From contig JAEXBC010000277.1 of NCBI GenBank assembly GCA_023457875.1, forward strand, positions 1-10,824: 10,824 nucleotides of DNA. Direction: 5' to 3'. This DNA is from Bacillota bacterium (lineage in GTDB: Bacteria > Bacillota > Clostridia > Lachnospirales > Cellulosilyticaceae). The translations under genes were made by a program, and so were the position numbers. Positions 5,402 to 10,824 of the stretch are shown one piece after another; position 1 is the stretch's first letter, and the number at the start of each line of letters is the position of its first letter. Below the pieces are notes generated by a model. That model did not search any database. It had not been told where the DNA came from and saw only the letters and a list, made by a program, of their open reading frames with translations.

Positions 5402-5590
5402 TTATATTGGCATTTTTATCTTCTCTAGTTGTGCTTTGAACTCATTCTTAAATTATTATAAGACGCTTCTGACATTATAACCACATTCTTTTTATTTTTC
5501 CTTGTGATAAACAGTGTTTCATAGTCATCTGCTACTTTATCCATATAAGCTTTTATATTATCACGCAAATTTGTATCATTAATATTTCAT
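5402..5590 (-). pseudogene. Degenerate YefM/Phd-family antitoxin
   Basis: One minus-strand frame reads NLRDNIKAYMDKVADDYETL, then FITRKNKKNVVIMSEASYNNL, the core of a YefM/Phd-type antitoxin (DNA-binding N-terminal half of a type II toxin-antitoxin pair). The ATG at 5590 is one base out of this frame: dropping one A from the AAA at 5587-5585 gives MNIND then NLRDN. After SYNNL the expected toxin-binding middle is missing. A second frame then resumes with NEFKAQLEKIKMPI and a stop at 5404-5402, resembling the family's C-terminal helix. So there is one frameshift at the start and one deletion with a frame change. No YoeB/RelE toxin follows; the tRNA-Leu promoter comes next. Identification rests on motif recall, but the core match is strong. 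Confidence 0.72.
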
Positions 5591-5673
5591 AGTCTCTTGT
5601 TGGCGATAAGCCTTTCTTTAATATCAGATTTATGTTTTTCGAGTTTTTTCAACAGTCTGTATGTTGATTCCAT
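5587..5673 (-). other. 28-codon ORF overlapping the antitoxin start; likely remnant
   Basis: ATG at 5673 reads MESTYRLLKKLEKHKSDIKE then RLIANKRL and stops at 5589-5587. Its stop overlaps the antitoxin ATG as ATGA, a typical coupling arrangement. There is no good ribosome binding site. The sequence is a charged amphipathic helix. It is vaguely like the leading helix of MNT-type nucleotidyltransferases, but the GSxxRG active site is absent. Most likely a broken upstream gene; a leader peptide is possible. Confidence 0.25.
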
Positions 5674-5713
5674 TATATTTCTGTATATTTCTGTACACTT
5701 CTATATACTTTTT
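5674..5713. repeat. 10-bp-period T-tract repeat upstream of the permease
   Basis: TATATTTCTG occurs twice exactly (5674-5683, 5684-5693), followed in the same 10-base phase by TACACTTCTA and TATACTTTTT. Runs of T repeated near the helical pitch are expected to bend DNA. It sits about 30-70 bases upstream of the likely promoter region of the 5762 gene. Confidence 0.5.
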
Positions 5714-5724
5714 ATATATATACT

Positions 5725-5745
5725 GTGATAAAATAGAGTTATCAC
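5725..5745 (+). promoter_or_regulatory. Inverted repeat just upstream of the permease ribosome binding site
   Basis: GTGATAA (5725-5731) and TTATCAC (5739-5745) form a perfect 7-bp dyad with a 7-base gap, ending four bases before the SD. It could be an operator or a small mRNA hairpin. AT-rich boxes (TATACT at 5719-5724, TAAAAT at 5729-5734) may be the -10, but no good -35 is seen. Confidence 0.4.
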
Positions 5746-5761
5746 TTTGGGAGGTGGATTC

Positions 5762-7021
5762 GTGAAAAACTTTTTTAAGGGTAATTTGTATTTAAAAATA
5801 TCATTATATGCAGTATTTGTTATTATTATGTCAATTCTATTTTATCGTGTTTCTTCAAATACAGACAATATAATGCCTTCAATTGTGGCTTTTTTTGACG
5901 GAATTATAGGTGTTATCACGCCTATTTTATATGCTTTTCTTATTGCATACTTATTTAATCCTATTATGATATTTTTTGAACGCTATTTTTTGAAGTGGTT
6001 TAAGCCAAAAACAGTTAGGCAGACTAAATCTATACGTACCTTATCTATTTTTTCAGTTTATATTTGTATAATAGGCTCCATCATTTTGATGATTCGTTTT
6101 CTATTACCACAAATCACTGAAAATCTAAAGGACTTAATTACTGCTTTACCTGCCTATGCAAAAAGTGCGGAGTTAAAGCTTAACGAGTTTGAGGCGACGA
6201 TCAATGCTAGCATTGCTACACTTCCTTATCAACTTGATACTTCTCAGCTTTTTACCATGATTGAGCCTAGCAAATACTTTGACAAGGATTTTGTCGGCAT
6301 AGTAGTTACTGGCATTATGGGAAGCGCTATGGGTATTACCTCCTCTCTCTTTAACTGGATTATGGGGCTTGTCATCGCCTTTTATATCCTGACTCAAAAG
6401 GAAAGTTTTGCCTTTGGTACCAAACGCATGGTGTATACGCTCCTGAGTAAGCCAAAAGCTGATCGATTAATTGCCATTCTTTCTGAAGGTCATCAAGTGT
6501 TTATTCAATTCTTTATTGGTAAATTTATTGATTCCTTCATTATAGGTGCGATTTGCTTTATTGGGTTATCTATTTTGAAAAATCCTTATGCCGTACTGCT
6601 TGCCCTCATTGTAGGTGTAACCAATATGATTCCTTACTTTGGTCCATTAATAGGTGCTATTCCTGCTGTTGTGATTACCTTCTTCACAGGATTTATGCCG
6701 GCAGTGGCAGTAGGCATCTTTATCTTCCTTCTTCAACAATTTGATGGTTTAGTTCTCGGGCCTAAAATTCTCGGAGATTCGATTGGCCTTAGTCCATTTT
6801 GGATTATCTCAGGCATTTTAGTAGGTGGGGCACTTTGGGGACCTTTAGGTATGTTCTTTGCTTCTCCTATCATCGCAGTCATCTTAAATAACATCAATAG
6901 ATGGATGGATCGGGTCTTATCTAAAAAAGATATTGTGCTAAAACCCCTATTAATTGAGTCTAGTTCAACCCCTCCTCCAACTCTAAAAAAAGAAAAAAAC
7001 AAGTCAAGTAAGAGCAAATAA
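5762..7021 (+). CDS. AI-2E-family permease (UPF0118), not YtvI type
   Basis: 419-residue polytopic membrane protein. I start it at GTG 5762, because GGGAGGTG (5749-5756) is five bases upstream; the in-frame TTG at 5747 overlaps that site. Membrane segments lie at about 11-29, 43-70, 95-115, 180-210, 255-273, 277-310, 312-328 and 345-376, with the usual soluble region (about 117-178) between the first three and the rest. Family motifs include TNMIPYFGPLIGAIPA (287-302), the glycine-rich LVLGPKILGDSIGLSP (330-345), and WGPLGMFFASPI (359-370). The tail (395-419) is soluble, with TPPP followed by a Lys/Ser-rich end. Family members have been linked to AI-2 or ion export; the substrate here is unknown. 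It is the second family member in the window, has a different C-terminus from ytvI, and stands alone on the plus strand. Confidence 0.9.
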   Translation: MKNFFKGNLYLKISLYAVFVIIMSILFYRVSSNTDNIMPSIVAFFDGIIGVITPILYAFLIAYLFNPIMIFFERYFLKWFKPKTVRQTKSIRTLSIFSVYICIIGSIILMIRFLLPQITENLKDLITALPAYAKSAELKLNEFEATINASIATLPYQLDTSQLFTMIEPSKYFDKDFVGIVVTGIMGSAMGITSSLFNWIMGLVIAFYILTQKESFAFGTKRMVYTLLSKPKADRLIAILSEGHQVFIQFFIGKFIDSFIIGAICFIGLSILKNPYAVLLALIVGVTNMIPYFGPLIGAIPAVVITFFTGFMPAVAVGIFIFLLQQFDGLVLGPKILGDSIGLSPFWIISGILVGGALWGPLGMFFASPIIAVILNNINRWMDRVLSKKDIVLKPLLIESSSTPPPTLKKEKNKSSKSK

Positions 7022-7038
7022 CAAACTTATTTCTATAC

Positions 7039-7085
7039 AAAAAACAAGAGGTTCTACATCTATTGGTAGAAACCTCTTGTTTTTT
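7039..7085. terminator. Bidirectional terminator between the permease and trxA
   Basis: Long stem (7039-7057 with 7066-7085; core ACAAGAGGTT, one bulged A) with an eight-base loop. T-runs follow on both strands (7080-7085 on plus; complement of 7044-7039 on minus), so it can end both convergent genes. It is 18 bases after the permease stop and 27 bases after the trxA stop. Confidence 0.92.
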
Positions 7086-7111
7086 ATTGTATGTGCCTTC
7101 TTGTAGCACCC

Positions 7112-7429
7112 TTACAGCATACTATTAATTTTTTGCTCTAGCACAGTTTTAGGAACAGCGCCTACTACTTGGTCGAGAAATCTTCCATTCTTCAGAAAAA
7201 TAATAGTTGGAATGCTCATAACATTATATTTAGATGCTATAACACGATTTTCATCAGTGTTTAATTTACCAATTCTTACCTTGCCTTCATAGTCTTTTGC
7301 TAATTCATCAATAACAGGTGCCATCATCTTACATGGGCCACACCAGTCCGCATAGAAATCTACTACTACTGGAACATCGCAGTTGAGTGCATCTGCTTCA
7401 AAATTATCATCTGTAAATTTATGTGCCAT
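7112..7429 (-). CDS. trxA: Thioredoxin
   Basis: Small cytoplasmic dithiol oxidoreductase that keeps protein thiols reduced and supplies electrons to enzymes such as ribonucleotide reductase, recycled by thioredoxin reductase. 105 residues, the normal family length. WCGPC is at 29-33 with redox cysteines 30 and 33, preceded by VVVDFYAD; the cis-proline motif SIPT has Pro74; the buried Asp is in DFYADW. I choose the ATG at 7429 because AAGGAGG lies eight bases upstream. A longer reading from 7447 would begin inside or before that ribosome binding site. It is a single-gene unit with a plausible promoter upstream and a bidirectional terminator downstream. No trxB is adjacent. Confidence 0.96.
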   Translation of the reverse strand: MAHKFTDDNFEADALNCDVPVVVDFYADWCGPCKMMAPVIDELAKDYEGKVRIGKLNTDENRVIASKYNVMSIPTIIFLKNGRFLDQVVGAVPKTVLEQKINSML

Positions 7430-7480
7430 ATACATTTCCTCCTTCATATATGCAAAGCTTGTTGCTTAAGCTATATAGTT

Positions 7481-7509
7481 AGTTTATGATATCTTACCAA
7501 TAAATGCAA
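7481..7509 (-). promoter_or_regulatory. Candidate promoter of trxA
   Basis: Minus strand: TTGCAT (7509-7504), 17-base spacer, TAAACT (7486-7481), giving a leader of about 45 bases. Four of six matches in each box with ideal spacing. Confidence 0.4.
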
Positions 7510-7549
7510 TAAAATATTATTTCCCTTAGTATACCGCACGCTATGAATT

Positions 7550-8212
7550 CTATTCATCTTCACCTATTGAGGAGGGCTTAATTGCTTCCAGACGATTAAT
7601 GGTAAAGCCCATCTCGGAAAATTTCTTTTCGTACTCTGTCATAATGTTATCTTCCATGCCACTTTGATGAAGGTCCAATGTTACATTTTTCATAAGCCAA
7701 TGACTTGCGGAGAACTCTTCTATAGAAAAAGCAAATAAGGCCTTATTATCCGTTTTAAAATGCACCTCGCCACCTTCTTTTAAAAGGTAAGCATATTTTT
7801 TTAAAAAGTCACGATGGGTTAATCTTCTATTAGCGTGTCTTTTCTTTGGCCATGGGTCTGAAAAGTTAAGATAAATACGCTCTACTTCTCCTGCTTCAAA
7901 AATCTCCGTGCAGTGATGTACGTCAAAATATAAGAATCGTAAATTCCAGGGTGCCTCCTCTTCTCGGTTTATTTTCTTGCAGGCTTTATATACCACTGTC
8001 TCAGCTCTTTCTACTGCAATATAGTTAATATGAGGATTCCTTCTTGCAAGCTCTGTGATAAAGCCGCCTTTGCCACATCCAAACTCAACGTGGAGAGGCC
8101 CACTATTTCCAAATACTTCTTGCCATTTTCCTTTATACTGTTCGGGCTGTAAAATTACTTTTTCATCCTGTTGTAAATACTCAGGTGCACGACTATCTCT
8201 TCTTAAACGCAT
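7550..8212 (-). CDS. trmB: tRNA (guanine46-N7)-methyltransferase
   Basis: Uses S-adenosylmethionine to form m7G at position 46 in the variable loop of tRNAs; cytoplasmic. 220 residues with the usual RLRRDSRAPEYL opening. The SAM-binding loop EFGCGKGGF is at 43-51 and VERA at 67-70 is the acidic residue after strand 2. The catalytic/tRNA-binding block NFSDPWPKKRHANRR is at 116-130, FKTDN at 152-156, and TEYEKKF near the C-terminus at 192-198. Start at ATG 8212: AGAAAGGA is about eight bases upstream and the conserved N-terminus begins there. An in-frame ATG at 8245 would add 11 residues unlike the family. It has its own promoter and lies 138 bases after trpA with no terminator between, so some read-through from the trp operon is possible. 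Confidence 0.96.
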   Translation of the reverse strand: MRLRRDSRAPEYLQQDEKVILQPEQYKGKWQEVFGNSGPLHVEFGCGKGGFITELARRNPHINYIAVERAETVVYKACKKINREEEAPWNLRFLYFDVHHCTEIFEAGEVERIYLNFSDPWPKKRHANRRLTHRDFLKKYAYLLKEGGEVHFKTDNKALFAFSIEEFSASHWLMKNVTLDLHQSGMEDNIMTEYEKKFSEMGFTINRLEAIKPSSIGEDE

Positions 8213-8282
8213 GGGATTATTCCTTTCTAATAGGTAGCAATTCATTTATATCCGTTCATTTTTAACGTTTTCATACTTTTTC

Positions 8283-8311
8283 ATTATACGTTTGACCTTC
8301 TATAAAATCAA
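8283..8311 (-). promoter_or_regulatory. Promoter of trmB
   Basis: Minus strand: TTGATT (8311-8306), exactly 17-base spacer, perfect TATAAT (8288-8283). The transcript would start near 8276, about 64 bases before the ATG. Confidence 0.7.
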
Positions 8312-8350
8312 GCACACTTACTTCACTAATCCCTTTTTTGTAATGCCTTT

Positions 8351-9133
8351 TTATAATACCTCAACAAAGCCCTTAGCAAATTCCAGTAATGGTTTTTCAC
8401 TTTCTTCTCCGTACTGCTCTATTATTTTAACCATGGCACTGCCAACAATGACACCGTCAGCGTAATCCTTTAGAGAGGCTGCCTGTTCTTTGTTTGATAT
8501 ACCAAAACCAAGTGCCGTTGGGATATTGCAATAGGCTTTAATCCGTTCAAACATATCCTTTAAGTCTGTTTGTATCTGATCTCTGGTTCCTGTTACCCCT
8601 AATGAAGATACACAGTACAAGAAGCCCATGGCATTTTCGCAAATCGCCTTGCTTCTATCCTTTGATGTAGGTGCAATCAAAGAAATAAAATCAACACCCT
8701 TTGCTTTTGCATAAATAGTAAACTCCTCTTTTTCCTCCATGGGCACATCTGGTACAATGACGCCGTCCACGCCCACTTCTTCGCAACGTCTAAAGAATTT
8801 CTCTATGCCATAGTGATAGATGATATTACCATATAATAAAAACACTAAGGGAATCTGCGTATTCTTTCTTACCCGCTCTACTAGATTAAATACTTTATCT
8901 ATGTCTACTCCCTTTTCCATTGCTCTTAGATTTGCCCTCAAAATCACAGGCCCATCGGCTATAGGATCTGAGAAGGGAATGCCTAGCTCAATAATGGTAC
9001 TTCCTGCCGCCTCTAACGCATAGATAAATTTTTCTGTAGCTTCAATACAAGGGTCACCGGCTGTAATAAAGGGAATAAATGCCTTGTGCCCCTCTAATTT
9101 TTTCTTTTCAAATGCTGATTGAATATTACTCAT
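8351..9133 (-). CDS. trpA: Tryptophan synthase alpha chain
   Basis: Cleaves indole-3-glycerol phosphate to indole and glyceraldehyde-3-phosphate; indole is channelled to the beta chain in the alpha2-beta2 complex. 260 residues, a TIM barrel of normal length. Catalytic Glu49 and Asp60 occur at exactly the Salmonella numbering ([14 protein letters not shown]). PFITAGDP is near the N-terminus; the mobile loop region reads SSLGVTGTR; the phosphate-binding end reads GFGISNKEQ and then [11 protein letters not shown]. It overlaps trpB by eight bases, with its ribosome binding site (GGGGGGT) inside trpB, implying coupled translation and equal amounts of both subunits. It is the last trp gene here; I see no terminator in the 138 bases after it. 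Confidence 0.98.
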   Translation of the reverse strand: MSNIQSAFEKKKLEGHKAFIPFITAGDPCIEATEKFIYALEAAGSTIIELGIPFSDPIADGPVILRANLRAMEKGVDIDKVFNLVERVRKNTQIPLVFLLYGNIIYHYGIEKFFRRCEEVGVDGVIVPDVPMEEKEEFTIYAKAKGVDFISLIAPTSKDRSKAICENAMGFLYCVSSLGVTGTRDQIQTDLKDMFERIKAYCNIPTALGFGISNKEQAASLKDYADGVIVGSAMVKIIEQYGEESEKPLLEFAKGFVEVL

Positions 9134-10313
9134 GAAGATCTACCCCCCTATATCTAGCAATGGCTGCTACATCCTTGTCTCCTCTTCCAGATAAATTAAT
9201 CACGATAGTCTGATCATTAGTCATCGTTGGCGCTATTTTCATGGCGTAGGCAACAGCATGGGCACTTTCAATGGCAGGAATAATTCCCTCCATTCTTGAA
9301 AGGTACTCAAAGGCATTTACTGCCTCCTCATCTGTTATAGGCACATACTCAGCACGTTTTGTGTCATGTAGCCATGCATGTTCTGGCCCAATGCCTGGAT
9401 AATCAAGGCCAGCAGAAATAGAATACACAGGCGCAATACTGCCATCATCTGTCTGCAAGAAGTAGCTCTTCATGCCATGGAAGATGCCCTCCTTACCCTT
9501 TGCCAAAGTCGCTGCATTCATTGGTGTGTCCACACCATGTCCTGCTGCTTCTACACCAATCAACCTTACCTCTTCATTAAGAATAAAATCATAGAAAGCG
9601 CCCATAGCATTACTGCCACCACCAACGCAGGCAATAACCACATCTGGCAGTCTTCCTTCTGACTCATACATTTGCTCTTTAATCTCTTTTCCAATTACAC
9701 TTTGAAAATCTCTTACCATTTCTGGGTAAGGATGAGGTCCCATGACTGAACCTAGGCAATAGAAGGTATCCTCCACTGTTTTCGTCCAATCTTGAAAGGC
9801 AGCATTAACTGCATCCTTTAATGTCTTGGTTCCTGTTAAAACCGGTGTAACCTTTGCACCTAAAAGCTCCATACGGTATACATTAAGGGCTTGACGAATA
9901 GTATCCTCCTCACCCATGAACACCTCACATTCCAGTCCCATAAGGGCCGCAGCAGTTGCCGTAGCAACCCCATGTTGACCTGCACCAGTTTCTGCAATCA
10001 TCCTTTTCTTTCCCATACGCTTAGCAAGAAGCGCCTGACCAAGCACGTTATTAATCTTATGGGAGCCCGTGTGGTTAAGATCCTCTCTTTTAATATAGAT
10101 TTTTGCTCCTCCTAGGTCCTTCGTCATCTTTTGGGCCTCATAAAGCAAGGATGGTCTTCCTGTATACTGGGCAAATAGCTGGTTTAACTCGCTAACAAAC
10201 CTTGGGTCCTTTTTATAAAACCCATATGCCTTTTCAATTTCGTGAATTGCGTTCATTAATGTCTCAGGTACATACTGACCGCCATAAATACCATATCTAC
10301 CTTTTGCTTGCAT
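9126..10313 (-). CDS. trpB: Tryptophan synthase beta chain
   Basis: PLP enzyme that condenses indole with serine to give tryptophan. 395 residues, the usual length of the standard TrpB1 form. [11 protein letters not shown] is at 10-20. The PLP-binding lysine is Lys86 in HTGSHKINN (81-89). The catalytic glutamate is Glu108 in AETGAGQHG. The phosphate-binding glycine loop is GGGSNAMG, and SGRGDKD is near the C-terminus. Start at ATG 10313: GAGGTGAG is just upstream. Order is trpF-trpB-trpA as in most bacterial trp operons. It lies 104 bases after trpF, a longer gap than expected within this operon; a 23-codon ORF sits in that gap. Confidence 0.98.
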   Translation of the reverse strand: MQAKGRYGIYGGQYVPETLMNAIHEIEKAYGFYKKDPRFVSELNQLFAQYTGRPSLLYEAQKMTKDLGGAKIYIKREDLNHTGSHKINNVLGQALLAKRMGKKRMIAETGAGQHGVATATAAALMGLECEVFMGEEDTIRQALNVYRMELLGAKVTPVLTGTKTLKDAVNAAFQDWTKTVEDTFYCLGSVMGPHPYPEMVRDFQSVIGKEIKEQMYESEGRLPDVVIACVGGGSNAMGAFYDFILNEEVRLIGVEAAGHGVDTPMNAATLAKGKEGIFHGMKSYFLQTDDGSIAPVYSISAGLDYPGIGPEHAWLHDTKRAEYVPITDEEAVNAFEYLSRMEGIIPAIESAHAVAYAMKIAPTMTNDQTIVINLSGRGDKDVAAIARYRGVDLHE

Positions 10314-10335
10314 CTTCTCACCTCTTCATTTTATC

Positions 10336-10407
10336 TCAATCCATTTGGACATATTCCTTTTTACACCCAGGTTCCTTTGGCAGCTCTCCTATCGGCAGCG
10401 TGCTCAC
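10336..10407 (-). CDS. 23-codon ORF between trpF and trpB, unproven
   Basis: A GTG at 10407 opens a frame reading MSTLPIGELPKEPGCKKEYV plus QMD, ending with TGA at 10338-10336. AAGGGG (10418-10413), overlapping the trpF stop, is five bases upstream, an ideal position. The stretch is richer in G and C than other gaps here. No homology is recognised and there are no tandem Trp codons, so it is not a classical trp leader. It may simply help ribosomes move from trpF to trpB, or the frame may be chance. Confidence 0.3.
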   Translation of the reverse strand: MSTLPIGELPKEPGCKKEYVQMD

Positions 10408-10417
10408 CTAAGCCCCT

Positions 10418-10824
10418 TCATTGTCTTAGCCTTTGTATAAGCTGTTTAACCTTTTGGGGATCCTTAAAACCATCTGTCTCCACGCCGCTACTTACATCAA
10501 TGGCAAAGGGGTTAGCAAGTAATGCCTTATCAACATTATCTAGATGAATGCCTCCTGCCATAAAATAAGGCTTATTGACCTCTTGAAGCAGACTCCAATC
10601 AAAGCTCTTTCCACTTCCGCCATACTCTCCCCTTGTAAAGGTATCAAATAAAATATAATCCGCCAGTTTCGTTTCTATAAAAGGCTTCTGGCGTTGTAGA
10701 CTTTCTTCATTTTCTACCCGAATCACCTTAATAATTGGTAGCTTCGTGACCTCTTTTAAGCTGCTTAGATAATTTAGGTCTTCATCACCGTGAAGCTGAA
10801 TGATATCAATCACTTTTTCACTCT
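10418..10824 (-). CDS. trpF: Phosphoribosylanthranilate isomerase, C-terminal part; runs off the right edge
   Basis: Converts N-(5'-phosphoribosyl)anthranilate to CdRP in tryptophan synthesis. About 135 residues are visible, roughly the C-terminal two-thirds of a family protein of about 200; the catalytic-cysteine KICG motif lies outside the window. Visible motifs: IIQLHGDED, FDTFTRGEYGGSGKSFDW (general-acid Asp and phosphate loop), AGGIHLDNV, and the closing IDVSSGVETDGFKDPQKV. The frame continues beyond 10813 to the edge (residues SEKV upstream), so the GTG at 10813 is internal, not the start. Upstream should be trpC and the rest of the operon. It appears as a separate protein, not a TrpC-TrpF fusion, as far as the visible part shows. 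Confidence 0.95.
   Translation of the reverse strand, partial: SEKVIDIIQLHGDEDLNYLSSLKEVTKLPIIKVIRVENEESLQRQKPFIETKLADYILFDTFTRGEYGGSGKSFDWSLLQEVNKPYFMAGGIHLDNVDKALLANPFAIDVSSGVETDGFKDPQKVKQLIQRLRQ

Noticed and set aside
5256-5480. 74-codon plus-strand ORF across the tRNA-Leu gene
   Set aside because: It runs antisense through the tRNA, its promoter and the antitoxin remnant, and has no ribosome binding site.
5747-5761. TTG start adding MGGGF to the plus-strand permease
   Set aside because: The added codons are the SD sequence (GGGAGGTGG) for the GTG at 5762.
7430-7447. Six-residue N-terminal extension of thioredoxin (MKEEMY)
   Set aside because: Its codons contain the AAGGAGG ribosome binding site for the ATG at 7429, and the family N-terminus begins at MAHKF.
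10811-10813. GTG as the start of trpF
   Set aside because: The frame stays open to the window edge and the protein would lack the N-terminal third of TrpF, including the catalytic cysteine motif.

Overview
The window looks like chromosome of a low-GC, anaerobic, spore-forming member of the Firmicutes (class Clostridia). The evidence is the AT-rich intergenic DNA, strong GGAGG-type ribosome binding sites, a two-subunit [4Fe-4S] fumarase, a YtvI-type sporulation membrane protein, a DinB-like/DUF3795-like protein and AI-2E-family permeases of clostridial type. I cannot fix the genus from sequence alone. Almost everything lies on the minus strand; only a small secreted protein (1897-2427) and one permease (5762-7021) are on the plus strand.

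Layout, left to right. 1-1603: ytvI followed by the fumarase alpha subunit, overlapping by 23 bases; the fumarase gene runs off the left edge. 1604-3320: an AT-rich spacer, an orphan secreted protein, a strong terminator and a secreted stalk-domain/DUF4352-like protein whose translation start looks damaged. 3321-3808: no convincing protein gene, but the minus strand has a candidate promoter, two hairpins and a strong intrinsic terminator, together a candidate small RNA of about 190 nt with three unpaired C-runs. 3809-4864: a DinB-like domain joined to a 12-cysteine DUF3795-like module. 4865-5746: a degenerate zone around a tRNA-Leu gene (anticodon AAG, near-perfect promoter, strong terminator). 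One side has a 48-codon chimeric-looking ORF with a 16-bp palindromic operator candidate; the other has a YefM/Phd antitoxin broken by a frameshift and an internal deletion. 5762-7021: a second AI-2E-family permease, ending at a bidirectional terminator shared with trxA. 7112-8212: thioredoxin and tRNA m7G46 methyltransferase, each with its own likely promoter. 8351-10824: the end of a tryptophan operon, trpF-(23-codon ORF)-trpB-trpA, with trpB and trpA overlapping by 8 bases and trpF cut by the right edge.

How the genes work together: trpF, trpB and trpA carry out the last steps from phosphoribosylanthranilate to tryptophan, missing only the indole-glycerol-phosphate synthase step (trpC), which would be upstream outside the window. 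Fumarase belongs to central carbon metabolism. trxA and trmB are housekeeping. I see no complete defence system, CRISPR array, insertion sequence or prophage. The items most worth following up are the candidate C-rich-loop sRNA, the A34 tRNA-Leu, the decayed genes flanking that tRNA, and the short ORF between trpF and trpB.
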